DNA of 64,000 nucleotides from Plasmopara viticola (Eukaryota > Oomycota > Peronosporomycetes > Peronosporales > Peronosporaceae), in assembly GCA_001695595.3 (NCBI GenBank), contig MBPM02000026.1:620001-684000 (forward strand). The letters are read 5' to 3'. The position numbers and the translations under genes are program-made. Under the pieces are notes generated by a model. The model did no database searches, was not told the origin of the DNA, and saw nothing but the letters and a program-made list of their open reading frames with translations. Shown piece by piece: positions 11,833-23,795 of this stretch. Position 1 is the stretch's first letter, and each line of letters opens with the position of its first letter.

Positions 11833-13589
11833 TCAAGCCCGCCTTTTACGTCGCTCTTTCTAATACTACGGCAGGCAGTCACAAATCTGTTGATAGCAGC
11901 GGATCAAGCTGATGGAATGAAGAAAAACCTTAAATTCAGCAGAAGTTGGTAGCCATGTTGGCATGATGTTTGTTCAGCGTAAAAGTGAATGCGAAAAAGT
12001 TAGTATATTCTTTTCCGCAAGATCAATGTGGGCGCATGTACATGGAACTTTTTGCGCTTTTTGATGCCCAAGGACGGCTTCGTCTCACAGCGCCGACGAA
12101 GACAAGATCGCTTAGGACAATTTGTTGCGTCAAGGATATCTTTCACCCCCTAAGTAGAGAATTGACACGATCAAAAGCACTAGCGATTGTGCACAATCAC
12201 GGATCTACTGCGATTTATGGCCTAATTTTTTTCTCCAGGTAGCGTAAATTTTGAAATCAAATTTTTCTATATGTGGCGGCGCGAGATTTACCAGATTATC
12301 TGTCACCCGACACCAGAACTAAGTATCCGGGCTCACTTGAAATTATGAAGTCACCCATTGTATCAGCTGTGTTGAAATTATCGATAGACAGATGCTGGTA
12401 GCATTGGGGCGTCCAATCTTAAAACCTCATCTTGCCTGGCCACCTCAGTCTCATTTTGAAGTCAATTGCTAGATCATGAAGCGGATGGCAGAGGGCGCGG
12501 TCGCAAAGCTCTCGCTCGACTTGTGCATAATGCTCTGCTTCGCAATGCTGCAACATAAGCATATTAAAAAGAGAACGACGAATTGACTATGACACCAAAG
12601 AGACGTCAGTAATGTAGCCAGAACACGAGATGTATTGAAATTAAAGACGAGCGAAGTACTTCCAACTCGAAACAAGGATTGTCACCAAGTTTGATTCTTG
12701 TCTTTAACAGAAGCGACCTAGCAACAGTGTTATTGACGATATCAGTTTTGGCTGGCACTGTAATCCGCACGCCTATTCAATGCATAACAGAGCTTAACTT
12801 TCGAAATTTGGAGCGTGTATCACCTTCTGGGATCTTTCCATTTTCTTTTTAAATTTAAACTATTTTCAGAGTAAATCATTCCTGAAAATATATGACAATC
12901 GTTGAACTTCAGGGTGGTGTAATTTTATCGTCCGCTGTTTTAAGAGAACATATGCGTGCTGCGTTGTCGCACTATTAATGGGCGTTGGGCCGCGTAAAGG
13001 GTCGGATGCCTCTTTTTTAAGCTAAAATGCGCAAATGTAATTCACTGAACATGCTTATAGTTTGTTTAGGGCATATACTGATATAAATTTGTTTGTAAGT
13101 CAGATGTGTAAAAAGGTTTTTCTAGGACTCGAGTTTTTAGTGTATAATCCCAGAATCAGTCCTTGTCTAAAAATCAATACCCAAAAGATGGAGAAGATGC
13201 CGACCGGAAATGAGAGCTTACCGTAATATTCCTTCTATTTATTATTATTACAAGCATTCTTAGAAAGGCTTCTTCAAATTTCGTATTTTATGCAAAGTTT
13301 TTATCGTATTTACAGCTTTTGGTTTACATGAAGTGCACATGCCCATCCGTGTCGATCGGAAGTATAGCGTACACGCAGTATTATGTCTTTCAAATACAAA
13401 GATTTTGACCACTACACGTAGCAGCCAGCAGCTTTTTTCTTAACAAGCATGTCCGTATTATTTACTAGCTAAAACTTGAAAATAGATAGCTCGGAAATAC
13501 GTACCATACTTTTTTATAAGAATCTACAAATATACTTTTTGGGATCTCGACTTCACTTACACATCCCCACATCGTATAACACAAGTCCA
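11833..13589. other. Gene-poor spacer with undecipherable frames
   Basis: No supported gene. A 90-codon frame at 11970-12242 plus and an open run at about 12270-12405 plus (AARDLPDYLSPDTRTKYPG) look faintly coding and may be more decayed exons of the preceding pseudogene or a neighbour, but I recognise no family. The rest is AT-rich and stop-dense. Confidence 0.4.
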
Positions 13590-13599
13590 CCATTCGCTC
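13590..13599 (+). promoter_or_regulatory. Initiator-like element upstream of aspartyl aminopeptidase
   Basis: CCATTCGCTC fits the YCAYTY core of the oomycete initiator and ends 3 bp before the ATG at 13603, implying a very short leader. A sequence match only. Confidence 0.3.
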
Positions 13600-13602
13600 A
13601 AC

Positions 13603-14991
13603 ATGACCAAGCTAACATTGTCCTCGCGTACGCCACAGACCGTAGGCGCGTTTTTACAGTTTATCAACAAAAGCCCAAGTCCGTTTCATGCCGTTTACGA
13701 GACTGTACAGGCACTTACGACTGCTGGCTTTAAACAGCTTCACGAGGAAGATTCATGGAAGGAGGTTGTGCAACCTAACGGCAAGTATTACGTGACGCGT
13801 AATCAGTCAGCCGTGATAGCTTTTGCTGTAGGCGGCAAGTATCAGCGCGGGAACGGCTTTCATGTTATCGGTGCTCACACGGATAGCCCATGTCTCAAGG
13901 TGAAGCCCATTTCCAACATTGAATCGCAAGGCTTGTTACAAGTCGGTGTGGAGACCTACGGCGGTGGTCTCTTTCACACGTGGTTCGACCGAGATTTGGG
14001 TCTGGCTGGGCGCGTTATTGTACGAGAGAGCGATACGATCTTTCGGTCCAAGCTTTTACTTGTGAACCGCCCCATAATGCGCATTCCCACCCTCGCAATC
14101 CATCTGGACCGCAAGGTCTCGGAGAGCTTTTCTTTTAATAAGGAAACCCACCTGCGCCCCGTCATTGCCTCGGCTGCTCGTGCCGAGCTGGAGGTTACGA
14201 CCGACTGCAAGGGGCAGCCAAAGTCGAAACACGCGTCTGTGTTGCTTCAGCTCATTGCGAATGAATTAAATATTGAGATCGACCAAATTTGCGACTTTGA
14301 GCTGTGTTTGTTCGACACTCAAGGAGCTAATGTTGGTGGTGTGCTTAATGAGTTTATCTTCTCGCCCAGACTGGACAATTTGTGCTGCTCGTGGATTGCA
14401 ACGCAAGCACTTATCGAGTCGCTAGACAATCTTGCGAACGACGAAAACATTCGTGTAGTTGCGCTGTTTGACAATGAAGAGGTGGGATCACAGTCGTTGA
14501 TGGGTGCCGGGTCTGATTTCTTGCAGTCGGTGGCCGAACGTGTAGCACAGGGCGAGCTATGCGGCATCGCGGCTAGGAAGTCGTTTCTGGTTTCTGCTGA
14601 CATGGCTCATGGTGTCCACCCAAACTACAGTGAATATCACGAACAGAACCACCGACCCGTGTTGGATGCTGGACCGGTAATTAAGCACAATGCTAACGAA
14701 CGTTACGCCACATGCGGCACATCTTCTTTTTTGATGAAGGAACTTGCTCGTCGCCACAATGTGGACATTCAGGAATTTGTGACGCGTCAGGACACTGGAT
14801 GTGGATCAACAATTGGTCCCATACTGTCAACAAGAACAGGCATTCGAACAATCGACGTGGGTCTCGCTCAATTGAGCATGCACAGCATCCGCGAAATGTG
14901 CGGTACAGAAGATTTGGTAAAGACGCTGGATTGGTTTCGTGCGTTCTACTCAGAGTTCTCTTTTCTTGACAATTGCCTTAAAACTGATTAA
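13603..14991 (+). CDS. DNPEP: Aspartyl aminopeptidase (peptidase family M18)
   Basis: A cytosolic metallo-aminopeptidase that removes N-terminal Asp or Glu from peptides. The 462-residue length is close to the ~475 of the human enzyme, and it is a single exon. Family hallmarks are all present: GAHTDSPCLKVKP (90-102) with metal ligands His92 and Asp94; LYNEF-equivalent segment FSPRLDNL with Asp258; FDNEEVGS (289-296) with the catalytic/metal pair Glu292-Glu293; SADMAHGVHPNY (331-342) with Asp333; and the final metal-site His427 in AQLSMHSIRE. VETYGGGLFHTWFDRDLGLAGR (the M18 substrate-pocket stretch) is also intact. The start ATG is followed directly by a typical N-terminus with no targeting sequence. 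Flanked by gene-poor DNA on both sides. High certainty. Confidence 0.97.
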   Translation: MTKLTLSSRTPQTVGAFLQFINKSPSPFHAVYETVQALTTAGFKQLHEEDSWKEVVQPNGKYYVTRNQSAVIAFAVGGKYQRGNGFHVIGAHTDSPCLKVKPISNIESQGLLQVGVETYGGGLFHTWFDRDLGLAGRVIVRESDTIFRSKLLLVNRPIMRIPTLAIHLDRKVSESFSFNKETHLRPVIASAARAELEVTTDCKGQPKSKHASVLLQLIANELNIEIDQICDFELCLFDTQGANVGGVLNEFIFSPRLDNLCCSWIATQALIESLDNLANDENIRVVALFDNEEVGSQSLMGAGSDFLQSVAERVAQGELCGIAARKSFLVSADMAHGVHPNYSEYHEQNHRPVLDAGPVIKHNANERYATCGTSSFLMKELARRHNVDIQEFVTRQDTGCGSTIGPILSTRTGIRTIDVGLAQLSMHSIREMCGTEDLVKTLDWFRAFYSEFSFLDNCLKTD

Positions 14992-16640
14992 AAGTATTAG
15001 GCAGCTTATTCTATATTTTATCCTTAATCAAAAGTGTGATTGCAATTGGTAATTTTTACGCGTAAGATATTGCCGTATTGAACTTTTTTTTTGTAAAAGG
15101 TGACTCGGTCTCTTGAGATCGGCAATCGATTTTCAAAAAGCTTACTGCCCGCCTTTGTGTAAGAATCTGTGTCACCCGGTCATGTTTGGTAGCACTTAAT
15201 AGCCAATGCTAGGACTACGAATTTTGTTTAGCTGGACTCCGAAAAAAATAGTTGCTACTTTCCGCATCTGTGCGAGGCGCAACGTACTTTAATCGAGGGA
15301 CTCGCCGGTGTTGATGGGCCTGAGGGGGCGGTCAGCAAAGATTTTATGTCAAGCACGGGGTACTCAAAGACTGCTATTATATCGCATCCCCGTTTTTTTC
15401 CCTCGAAGCTATGTAATCTTTTTCGACAATTGTATGTTACTCACTGTGCCGTGTGAACAACGTGACTTGCATCCAAACTTTGTTACGCTGACCATAAGAA
15501 CCCACCTGTGGAACAAAACAATTTCTTAATCTTGCGGACGTAAATTACCCGATTGCGAAAGTATGTTACCTGCGATTTCTGAAACTATGTTACCCACATT
15601 CAAATCATTATTAATCGCATGTAGGGCTTTATCTAAAAGCGTCTCCGGTAGACGGTGCTGAAAGCGAAATTTTGTTACTCGCATGAAAAGTTTTTAATAT
15701 ATCAACACTTTACTATCGAAAAGATAAAAAGCACCTGTGCTTTCTAGTATATTCATCTCGAACGTAAACTTTACAAAGGTCACATTTCCTTGTCTGCAAT
15801 TTTCATGCATATTTCCATATATCAAGGATGTTGACGGTAGACCGTCACGCATTGTTGGACGGCGAGAAGACTGACATTTCACCTCGTGTAGGTAGAATTG
15901 CCGCAATTCCCGAATCGAGTCATATTGGCTGTGTTCATGAACAGCTTTATAATAAGCATGCCTCGCACCAAACTCTTATGAGTACAGGCAACGATGATGG
16001 AAGAAGCAATTGAAATCGCACTCCACGAGAGGTACAACCAATGATAGGCTCGCTCCTCCTATAAGGCGTTGGTAAGTATCTCTTAAGCTTACAGTTTTCC
16101 ATTTAGTGGCGTCAGTGAGCCCGGTGACTTGGGTTCATATCAATGGCCTGAATACCGCCAGGCAACGCAACTATAAGTTCTTCAGCGTAAATCCGTCCTT
16201 CTTTTGAAGGGGGCCAAGAAGTGGGACCATGTTTCAAAGGTCTCCAAAGAGTCGATGACAGGAAAAGGACGAACACTTTTAGGAGTAATGGGTGAAATTA
16301 TATCTCCAAGATGGGAGTGTAGCTGGTAAACATCCGAAAATATATATTTTTTAGCTTGATCGCTCTCAACAAATAATCAGCAGCGATAAACTACTGGTCG
16401 TGCACACAAGTATACAAAGTCACGTTGATTCATTTTTAGGCTCTAAAGGCGCTTTTTAGAACTTTGCGCACCGACAAACGATTGCGGTCAATTTAATAAG
16501 GGGGACCTAGCAGCGGCAACAATTTCGGCTTTTGGGGCGGTCTGGGACGTCGTCAAGGTCAAGATAGAATTGGTTGTGATATATGAGTAATCCGATAGCA
16601 CGAAGCCATACCTTGTCGGTAATATAGACATTCATGCCTC
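14992..16640. other. Gene-poor spacer
   Basis: Nothing recognised. Frames are all 73 codons or shorter, and the sequence is AT-rich with scattered homopolymer runs. The right end is the target site of the LINE copy that follows. Confidence 0.5.
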
Positions 16641-16652
16641 GATACGTGTATG
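16641..16652. repeat. Target-site duplication, left copy (12 bp)
   Basis: GATACGTGTATG is repeated exactly at 17816-17827 on the other side of the LINE copy, marking its insertion. Confidence 0.9.
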
Positions 16653-17815
16653 TAATGTAATGTAATGTATTACGTTATCGCGTTGCCAAGTTATGCACGT
16701 GCTAGGCTCAGTCTGGCTAGTCCACGGCATAGAGTGGTGTCCGCATACGTCGGGTCTCATTCGGCGGGCAGTGCAGCCAGCACCGAGGTCGTGAGGGTCT
16801 TCCATTTCTTTCGGTCTTGTGCAAGGGTACGTACCACTTCGAGGTCTTGTGCTATCCGGAGTCGAAAGCCGGAGCCACGGGAAACAAGGTCGTTGTCGAG
16901 TGTTGAGGGGAGCGTGGTGCGGGGACGTCCGCGCCATTTTGAAGCGGTGGAGAAGAAGTAGGCACGCATCTGGAGTTTAGCTGGAATGTCGGGATTGCGG
17001 CGAAGTACATGGCCAAACAGGCGCCAGTGAGCTTGTGTCAGTCGTAGTCTCAGCGGCCGCTCATCACAAAGGTCGTAGAGTCTTGCATTCGAAATGTGTC
17101 GGGGGTAGCGATAGCCAAGAGCGTAGCGAAGCTGGCGGCGATGGAAACTCTCGAGGCCGTGGAGCTCTGACTTGGTAAGAGCCCAGGTGGCGCAGTTGTA
17201 CAGCAGAATCGGGAGAACATAGGTGTTGTACAATCGAATGCGGGTCTTGGGTGAGATGAGCGTGGGGCGGAGCCAGACGGACCAGAGGCGGTGGAGCGCG
17301 AGGGTGGCCAGGGACTTGCGTCGGGATAGATCTTAAATATCGCCGAGGAGTGTTCCGAGCTTCTAAGTGGCGCCAAGTTTCTTCTCGAGATCGGGCGTGT
17401 CGAGTGGCGCCCGACGGGTTGCAGTGGCGGCGGATTTCGGTGACTTCGGTCTTGGCTTCGTTTTTTTTTTTTTTTTTCAGGGTTAGAACGAAGTCATCAA
17501 TGCGGTGCTCACCTCTATCGTAGATCTTGGTTTCTCGGAGGCCAAAAATATCGACGCGGTAGCGCCGGAGATCTTCGGGGAGTGTTTCGGGCTTCTTGCG
17601 CTTCGAACCTAGAGATTTCACATTAAAGGAGCCAATCCGGATGCGGTTGGCGCGGTTAAAAGCGTGGAAGGGGGTTTGGCCTGGTGCTGGAGACCGTCGC
17701 GTCGAGGGTGAGACTCGTTAGAGACCTGCAGGTGCCCGAGAGCACCTGCCCGAAGCGCGCGAGCATTTAGCCCCCGCACTTGGAAGGAGGGCGTCACCCC
17801 AACCTTTTCCGAAAA
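16653..17815 (-). mobile_element. Internally deleted non-LTR retrotransposon (LINE), 1.16 kb
   Basis: Oriented on the minus strand, with its 5' end at 17815 (CGGAAAAGGTTGGGGTGACGC) and its 3' tail of TACAT repeats at about 16653-16670. A perfect 12-bp target duplication flanks it, so both ends are genuine. It retains a 5' leader, the first ~40 residues of an apurinic-type endonuclease domain (from ~17640; DLRRYRVDIFGLRETKIYD), an A18 run (plus T at 17461-17478), then the C-terminal part of a reverse transcriptase ORF. The endonuclease body and the catalytic RT core are missing. It cannot move by itself. Its ends match the three shorter copies at 11.1, 23.3 and 26.0 kb. Confidence 0.9.
16757..17400 (-). 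pseudogene. C-terminal fragment of LINE reverse transcriptase ORF
   Basis: Readable from about 17400 (DLEKKLGAT) through LWSVWLRPTLISPKTRIRLYN, then open from 17233 with YVLPILLYNCATWALTKSEL, FHRRQLRYALGYRYPRHISN and WRLFGHVLRRNPDIPAKLQM, to a TGA at 16757-16759. This is the region downstream of the RT catalytic core in LINE ORF2 proteins. Two in-frame stops interrupt the part upstream of 17233 and the YXDD core is absent, so it is a remnant. Confidence 0.85.
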
Positions 17816-17827
17816 GATACGTGTATG
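17816..17827. repeat. Target-site duplication, right copy (12 bp)
   Basis: Exact copy of GATACGTGTATG at 16641-16652. Confidence 0.9.
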
Positions 17828-20800
17828 CTGTGATGAAAAAAGCACTATCGTTGAATCGGTTGGCAAGATACGGAAATAGGTGCCAGCCAGTCAATTTCGC
17901 GCATCACGGCTTTGGTGGGTACGGTACCTTTGATAAGAAGTCCCACGGCCGGTATAAGTATTGGATGGAAGGAACGTACATTCTTTGTGGGTGGCAATTT
18001 TCTACCGAGAGCACTAGCTATCAAAAAGCTAAAAATTGCATTCCAAATGTAGAAAACATAGTTCTACACGAGATAGGATAGCATCATAATCTAGATCCCG
18101 CGTATTGGCAACATAGATCCGTAAATTGGTGTGTTTAACATTATTTTTAAAGATTACCACAATAACAGTTCCGCAATTTGGCAACATAGATCCACGTATC
18201 AAGATGACAAATAAGTTTCAATGGTGGATCGCTACCTGCGGGTAGCAAAGTTCAGCAAGCGAGTAACAATGGTCCGAAGAAATGAAAAACAAAGTATTGT
18301 CAAGAATCACAGCCACTAAAGAAGAGAGAAAAGAGCAATGCAAAATATTCAAGTTTCACGAACTACCACATTCTGACAAAATAATCTTTTCTACAAGGAT
18401 ATTTGACAGTCCGATCGTACGTCGTGTCCCGGCAGGTGCTCACTGATCATAGACAAAACCGGAGACTTTAATTTACTATTTCTCAAATATCCTAAGAAAA
18501 ATAAGCACTTTGCAAGGCGAAAATGTAGCAGATGTAGTTTTCATAGAGATGTAAACATCTCTTAGAATTTCATATATGCTCTCGAAGATGTCTTGGCTCA
18601 GAATTTTAGGTAGCGCACGCTCTCAGAAACTACGATTTTGTGGCTTAAGTGATTAGTCGCTCGAACCGGGACTAGGATATACAGGATTGAGTGCCCACAA
18701 GATCCAAATTTAGGTAGCCAGAGAGGATGCATTGAAGTGGGCGATAAAATTGTACTTAAAGTGTGACTACCCTTGCTAACCTTCAAACTAAATTTGTGTA
18801 GCAGTGGAATATACCCCCCCCATATTGACGTTTACCAAAAAATCATATTATGAAAAGATGCGTAAGATATTCGGTCACAAAGGGTTCAAATAGCCATCAA
18901 CATCCCGCACTAAAAGCAGCTGAGTTCTGACAGCTCGAATCTATCAAAGAGTAAAAGCATTTCAAGTATTCGATATCCGCAATATTACAGCAATACTTCG
19001 ATGCGAATACCAGAGCCCACCTATATTCGCTAACCGGAAAGAAAAGTGAGGCAAAAGATTGTTCTTGTGTCGCGTTTTAGGGTCTGTGCCGGCTGGCAAT
19101 GGCCACTAGCGCGAGAGCGGCGTGTGATTATAACTGTCTTTCTGGTGAAAAGGCAATAAAAAGCATGGTGCTAAAGCCGAACTTTTGCACCCGTCGCCTA
19201 GTTTTTAAGCTCAACACCCATACGGCAAATATTGACCTTCATACGATACCTGCACTAGCACTGAGCCAAATAGAAAAAAGAGGTTGCTTGCAACAAGTCT
19301 TAGTGCAAATTATAATTGTCACTCTCAGATCTGAATAATATATTCGTTGCTACTCCTAGATCCGAATGCTGATTCGGATACATCCCTCAGGGTAAGTAGA
19401 ATGTCTAAAGACATCATACAGATGTGGCGAAAGACAACTCAAGGGCTATCAAATGCCCTGGTGACGTTTAATTATCGAATCACACAATTTTCAGGAACAA
19501 TAATGGTCTTCTATTTTAGACATTCTCGAACGATATAATTGTCCGTGACCGCTTTAGGTCGGTCTCAGAGACATATTTAAGTAACTTTAAATTATGTTAA
19601 TGATTGCGTGTTGGTGCAATTTATCAAGGAACACCACCTCGCTCTGACCCAGACAGCAATGGGCTATCAAAGACGACCTCCGTTTGTATAAAAAAATGTC
19701 CATGACGCATTTACTGGTGGAGGTCCGATTGATGTAAGACCGAGCGGTTAATTTAAATCATGTATCGTACGGGATATAAAAAAGACTTGTACCGAAGATT
19801 GTGTCACTCGTTACAAAATATGTCTTCCACGTGGATACAAACCTGTCAAATGAAATGTACTTCCCGACGTGCTTTAATGCAAGCCATACCATGAGGTGGT
19901 CTGTTTCGGCAAGATTGAAGTCCTGGATGAAAAACTCCATCAGGTATAAAAATCGAGGGGAATGCCAATCAAGAGTCCTATATGCGAGCCATTATCGCAG
20001 ACAGGGATACCAACGTTAAATTTAGTAGCGATCGCACTTGCATCGGTATAAGTATCAGACGGTCTGCTCCATTATAGAGTAAACCTAGTAATTCCAGACG
20101 AGCCAATTTTACAAGCTTTTCTTATCGACTAGCCCTTAGAGTACGATATATGTCTGAGGCACATGATGCTCCAGTATGCAGTCATTTATGCCAAATACAA
20201 ACGTTCTTTCGGATTTCACCGCACATTAATGCTCCCATGTATACGAAGATTTTGAAACCATTCAGTTGGTCGAATGCGCGGCTGACAAGTCAGCTATATA
20301 ATAGATTCACCCAGTGATGGCAGACTCCTGAAGGTCCATAAGTCTCAACATTGCCGTTGACCAGTCAGAAGTTAAAAATAACATGAGCATGAAAGTGATC
20401 GTGTACGAAACACCGAATACAATTAAAAAATATTTATTAAATAAGAACAGAGATAATATATCTACATTCGTCTGGAATAAACGTATATGTAGAGGATACT
20501 TCATATGTTCCAGTCAGTATAATTGATGAGCGAACACCAAGGCTGTTTATAATAACTTACATATACCACAACTTTTTCGAATTCGACAGTTACGGATAGG
20601 GACCCCCGGCTAACTGCTTCTTTTGGCAACCGTCAAAACCTCCTTTGCTAGTGCCAGTATCCGACCATCCCGGACCAGATGCACTAGTGGACACGCAGCG
20701 CATATAGTGAGCTAGGGCGCCACATTCATGGAATCGAAAGTAATGCCATGTTAAGCTTGCACGCAACAATGCAAATTACGCATTCACGGACTCTACGCCC

Positions 20801-23254
20801 TTCTATACTAACGGCTTAAAATTTTGTTCGGAAGGAATAGATGCTTTCGAAATAAAGGGAAAACGCTCTAGTAAAGGTTTCCTTCTACGTGTATGATTTT
20901 CGGACCATTGTTTTTTAAATTAAGAATGATCTAACTTGAAAAAACTAGCTGAGCATAATCAGCAAAGGGAGGGATGCGATTGAATCTGATCATGATCGAC
21001 AAAGAAATAGATTGAGGAGCTTAAATTAGTTCAACGAGACCGATAAGCATCATTAAATAAGAAATAAATTACCGGTTGTATTCACGACTCTGGAAACGCA
21101 TGGTAGCCGTACACGTTTGACCTTCTTATGACAATGTCGACGCACCCTGGGTCCTTGAAAGTTTTTAAAATCTCAAAATTTCAGGTCTCTTGCGAGCTCT
21201 AAGGCTTCCTTATCACTTCTTGAAAGCGCTTTATCCGCGCTTACTTGTGCAAGAAAGTTTAGTCGGGTGTCCCAAAGTCACTGCCATACTGACAGTAAGA
21301 CTAAGGACCCGAAAACCCATAGTGCGCTTTGAGTAGCCGGTCGAGCCTTTTGCTCTTTACGAAAAAGAGTAACTTCTTGACGAGACTTAAACACTGTGCA
21401 TTGAGATTCACCGTAGTAGATCCAGCTGTAAATTTTCAAGTCATGTGGTCAAAGACCACCGTTTTTCTCTCAAGGGTAACAAAGGTCCGGGGTCGATGCA
21501 AAGATGAGGCGGTATGATCCCTGATTTAAGTTTATTTTAAAAGCACACTAAAGGCATACATTTGGTCGCTTAAATGTTGCTGCCTCCTACCAAGAAGGTG
21601 CATTATCTAGCTTTCCCTTGCTTTTTTGGCTGCTAAGGTAGTTCGTCCAAGTGGAGTGTGCTATGAAGTAGAGACGCATACACGAAAATTGGCGAGGGTG
21701 TTAAGCTCCGAAGAGGTTAAGGAAGACGTCGACCTGGCTTTAGCACGACTATCCTAAGACCATTGCGCTCCGAAACAAGTAAAAATGGACGCTCGTATAT
21801 TTTTTGTGGTCTTTGACCGCACGTTAGGCTTCAGTGGGAGTGACTCCGCAAGTAAAATGAAACTTGATCTTTTAGTGCCGGGCTTGGAGGCCAATACATC
21901 ATTGACGTAGTATGCCTCGGACCCACTGATCGAATAAACGGAAATCTAAGTTCACGGTCTTTTGGTACTTCGTACATTGTAGTTTGGGTTCAAAATGACC
22001 TCAAAGGCTCACGATCTTTGAGCTACCGTTGCCCTCAAGCTTCTTTGGATGCCAAGCAATTTTCTTAAGCTAAACTCAATGATGTACAAAAAGCACGCGA
22101 ATAATTACCATATGGCCGCGCAAAACGCAACGCACGAAGTATTCTCCAAAAAGCTTTTGCGGTGAACAAAGAGATAAAAGCATGCTGTTTACTACGCTAA
22201 ATAATCTGCAGAACCTCCACCTTAATGCGATAGAAATGACGAGGAGTGCTATGGAGCTTTGGTGAACAATTTCTCGAAACTGTGTCCGCTAGGGCCTCGT
22301 ATCAGCGACAAGTTTGTCAAACTAATATCATCGAGTGGAGACACATTTTCGGGTTTCGGTCATAACGTCAGACTTACCATTTATGATAAAAGCCTGAAAC
22401 GAAACGAAAGGCCATGACAATTTTTTGTTGAAAAAACCTGACCTTAGACATTCTTGCTGATCAGGCAATTGGTATTAAAAGAAGGTGAAGTCGAGAAGTA
22501 CTCTCATCTAATTTGCACTTTGCGTTCGATGGCTTTTCAAGGGAACTCCTCGAGTGGCATCCAGAAATACATTTGGCTCAACAAGAGTGATTATTGCATC
22601 TCAATCTTACGGTGGCCATGCGTATGCTCTTGGCATGGCACCAAACTTTACGCAACAAAATTTTATGGTATCGCAAGAAGCTCAAAGCTAACGAACGTCC
22701 TGAGGCGTACTTTGTAGTTTGTCACCTCCATGATTTAATGAGAAAACCTGTTCGGAAAATTATATTTACCTAAGTGTTTAAGCCAAAAACCTTACCTTAG
22801 TGGACGAGTTAAGGACATCTTTCTCACCTTGTAAATTGAGAGTACTTATTTCTGAGATGTCTCACCTTCGGCATAATTCAAAGTCAGGCACCGATCAAGT
22901 TCCGATTTCCGGTATGGTGTCGACCCAACAAGCGGTTAAAAGACTACAACAAACATACCTTGATTCCTTCATTGCAACGGCCTTTGTGCAGTCAAACCTG
23001 ATCCTTGGCAACTGCTCTTATGCTTCTGCGAAGAATAGACTCAAGTAATTGTGAGAATGCACCTCTTCATAGCGCACTCCGCTTGGAGATGCCGGGCGGT
23101 CAAATACGGCCAGATCGCCTTAAAATACACCACCTTTATAAAGAACAACGACACTCGCTTTATCGAGTGCACGCGCTTGAGGATGCTTTAAAGGTTGAGT
23201 AGAAAAGTCAGGCTGCGGGTTTTCGAGATACTCCAGACTATTGTGGCTCATGGC
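17828..23254. other. Gene-poor region
   Basis: More than 5 kb without a frame longer than 87 codons and with no recognised motif on either strand. The 14-bp string GGCAACATAGATCC occurs twice near 18107 and 18179. It is probably very old repeat DNA; I could not read a reverse transcriptase, integrase or host gene in it. Confidence 0.5.
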
Positions 23255-23510
23255 CTCTCGGGCATCTGCAGGTCTCTAACGAGTCTCACCCTCGACGCGA
23301 CGGTCTCCAGCACCGGGCGCCACCTGGGCTCTTACCAAGTCAGAGCTAAACAAAATCACGGAAGACCCTCACGACCTCGGTGCTGGCTGCACTGCCCGCC
23401 GAACGAGACCCGACGTGTGCGGAGACCACTCTATGCCGTGGACTAGCCAGACTGAGCCTAGCACGTGCATAACTTGGCAACGCGATAACGTAATACAATA
23501 CAATACAATA
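23255..23510 (+). mobile_element. Short internally deleted LINE derivative, copy 2 (5'-truncated)
   Basis: Starts inside the LINE leader at CTCTCGGGCATCTGCAGG, then follows copies 1 and 3 through GCGCCACCTGGGCTCTTACCAAG, joins the LINE 3' end, and finishes with (TACAA)n. No clear target duplication was found, which fits 5' truncation during target-primed reverse transcription or later decay. Confidence 0.85.
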
Positions 23511-23795
23511 TAAGGAAATAACTGTGCTTGGCAGGGTACAACAGCACCATCGCTTAAATATTTCGAGTGCATCTTGAGATGTCGTCGAGACCTAGTGCAT
23601 AGCAAGCAAGAGCTTGTGGGCCTATATGTACAGGTCTCTAAAGCTGTAGAACTGGCCGAAGAAATGCCGCAGCGACTTTTCATTTGTGAAAATATTGTAG
23701 ATTAATTATCGAAGTGTTAGGGCACAAGAAACGATTGTATTCATAACTGGCAAAGTCTGTCAACGTGAATGTGGCTTAAAGACAGATAGTAGGTT

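Noticed and set aside
17064..17621. 185-codon minus-strand frame as a host gene
   Set aside because: Its start is the LINE endonuclease and the rest reads the RT segment out of frame.
18107..18192. Possible satellite or CRISPR-like repeat (GGCAACATAGATCC twice)
   Set aside because: Only two short copies at irregular spacing; nothing else supports an array, and the DNA is eukaryotic.
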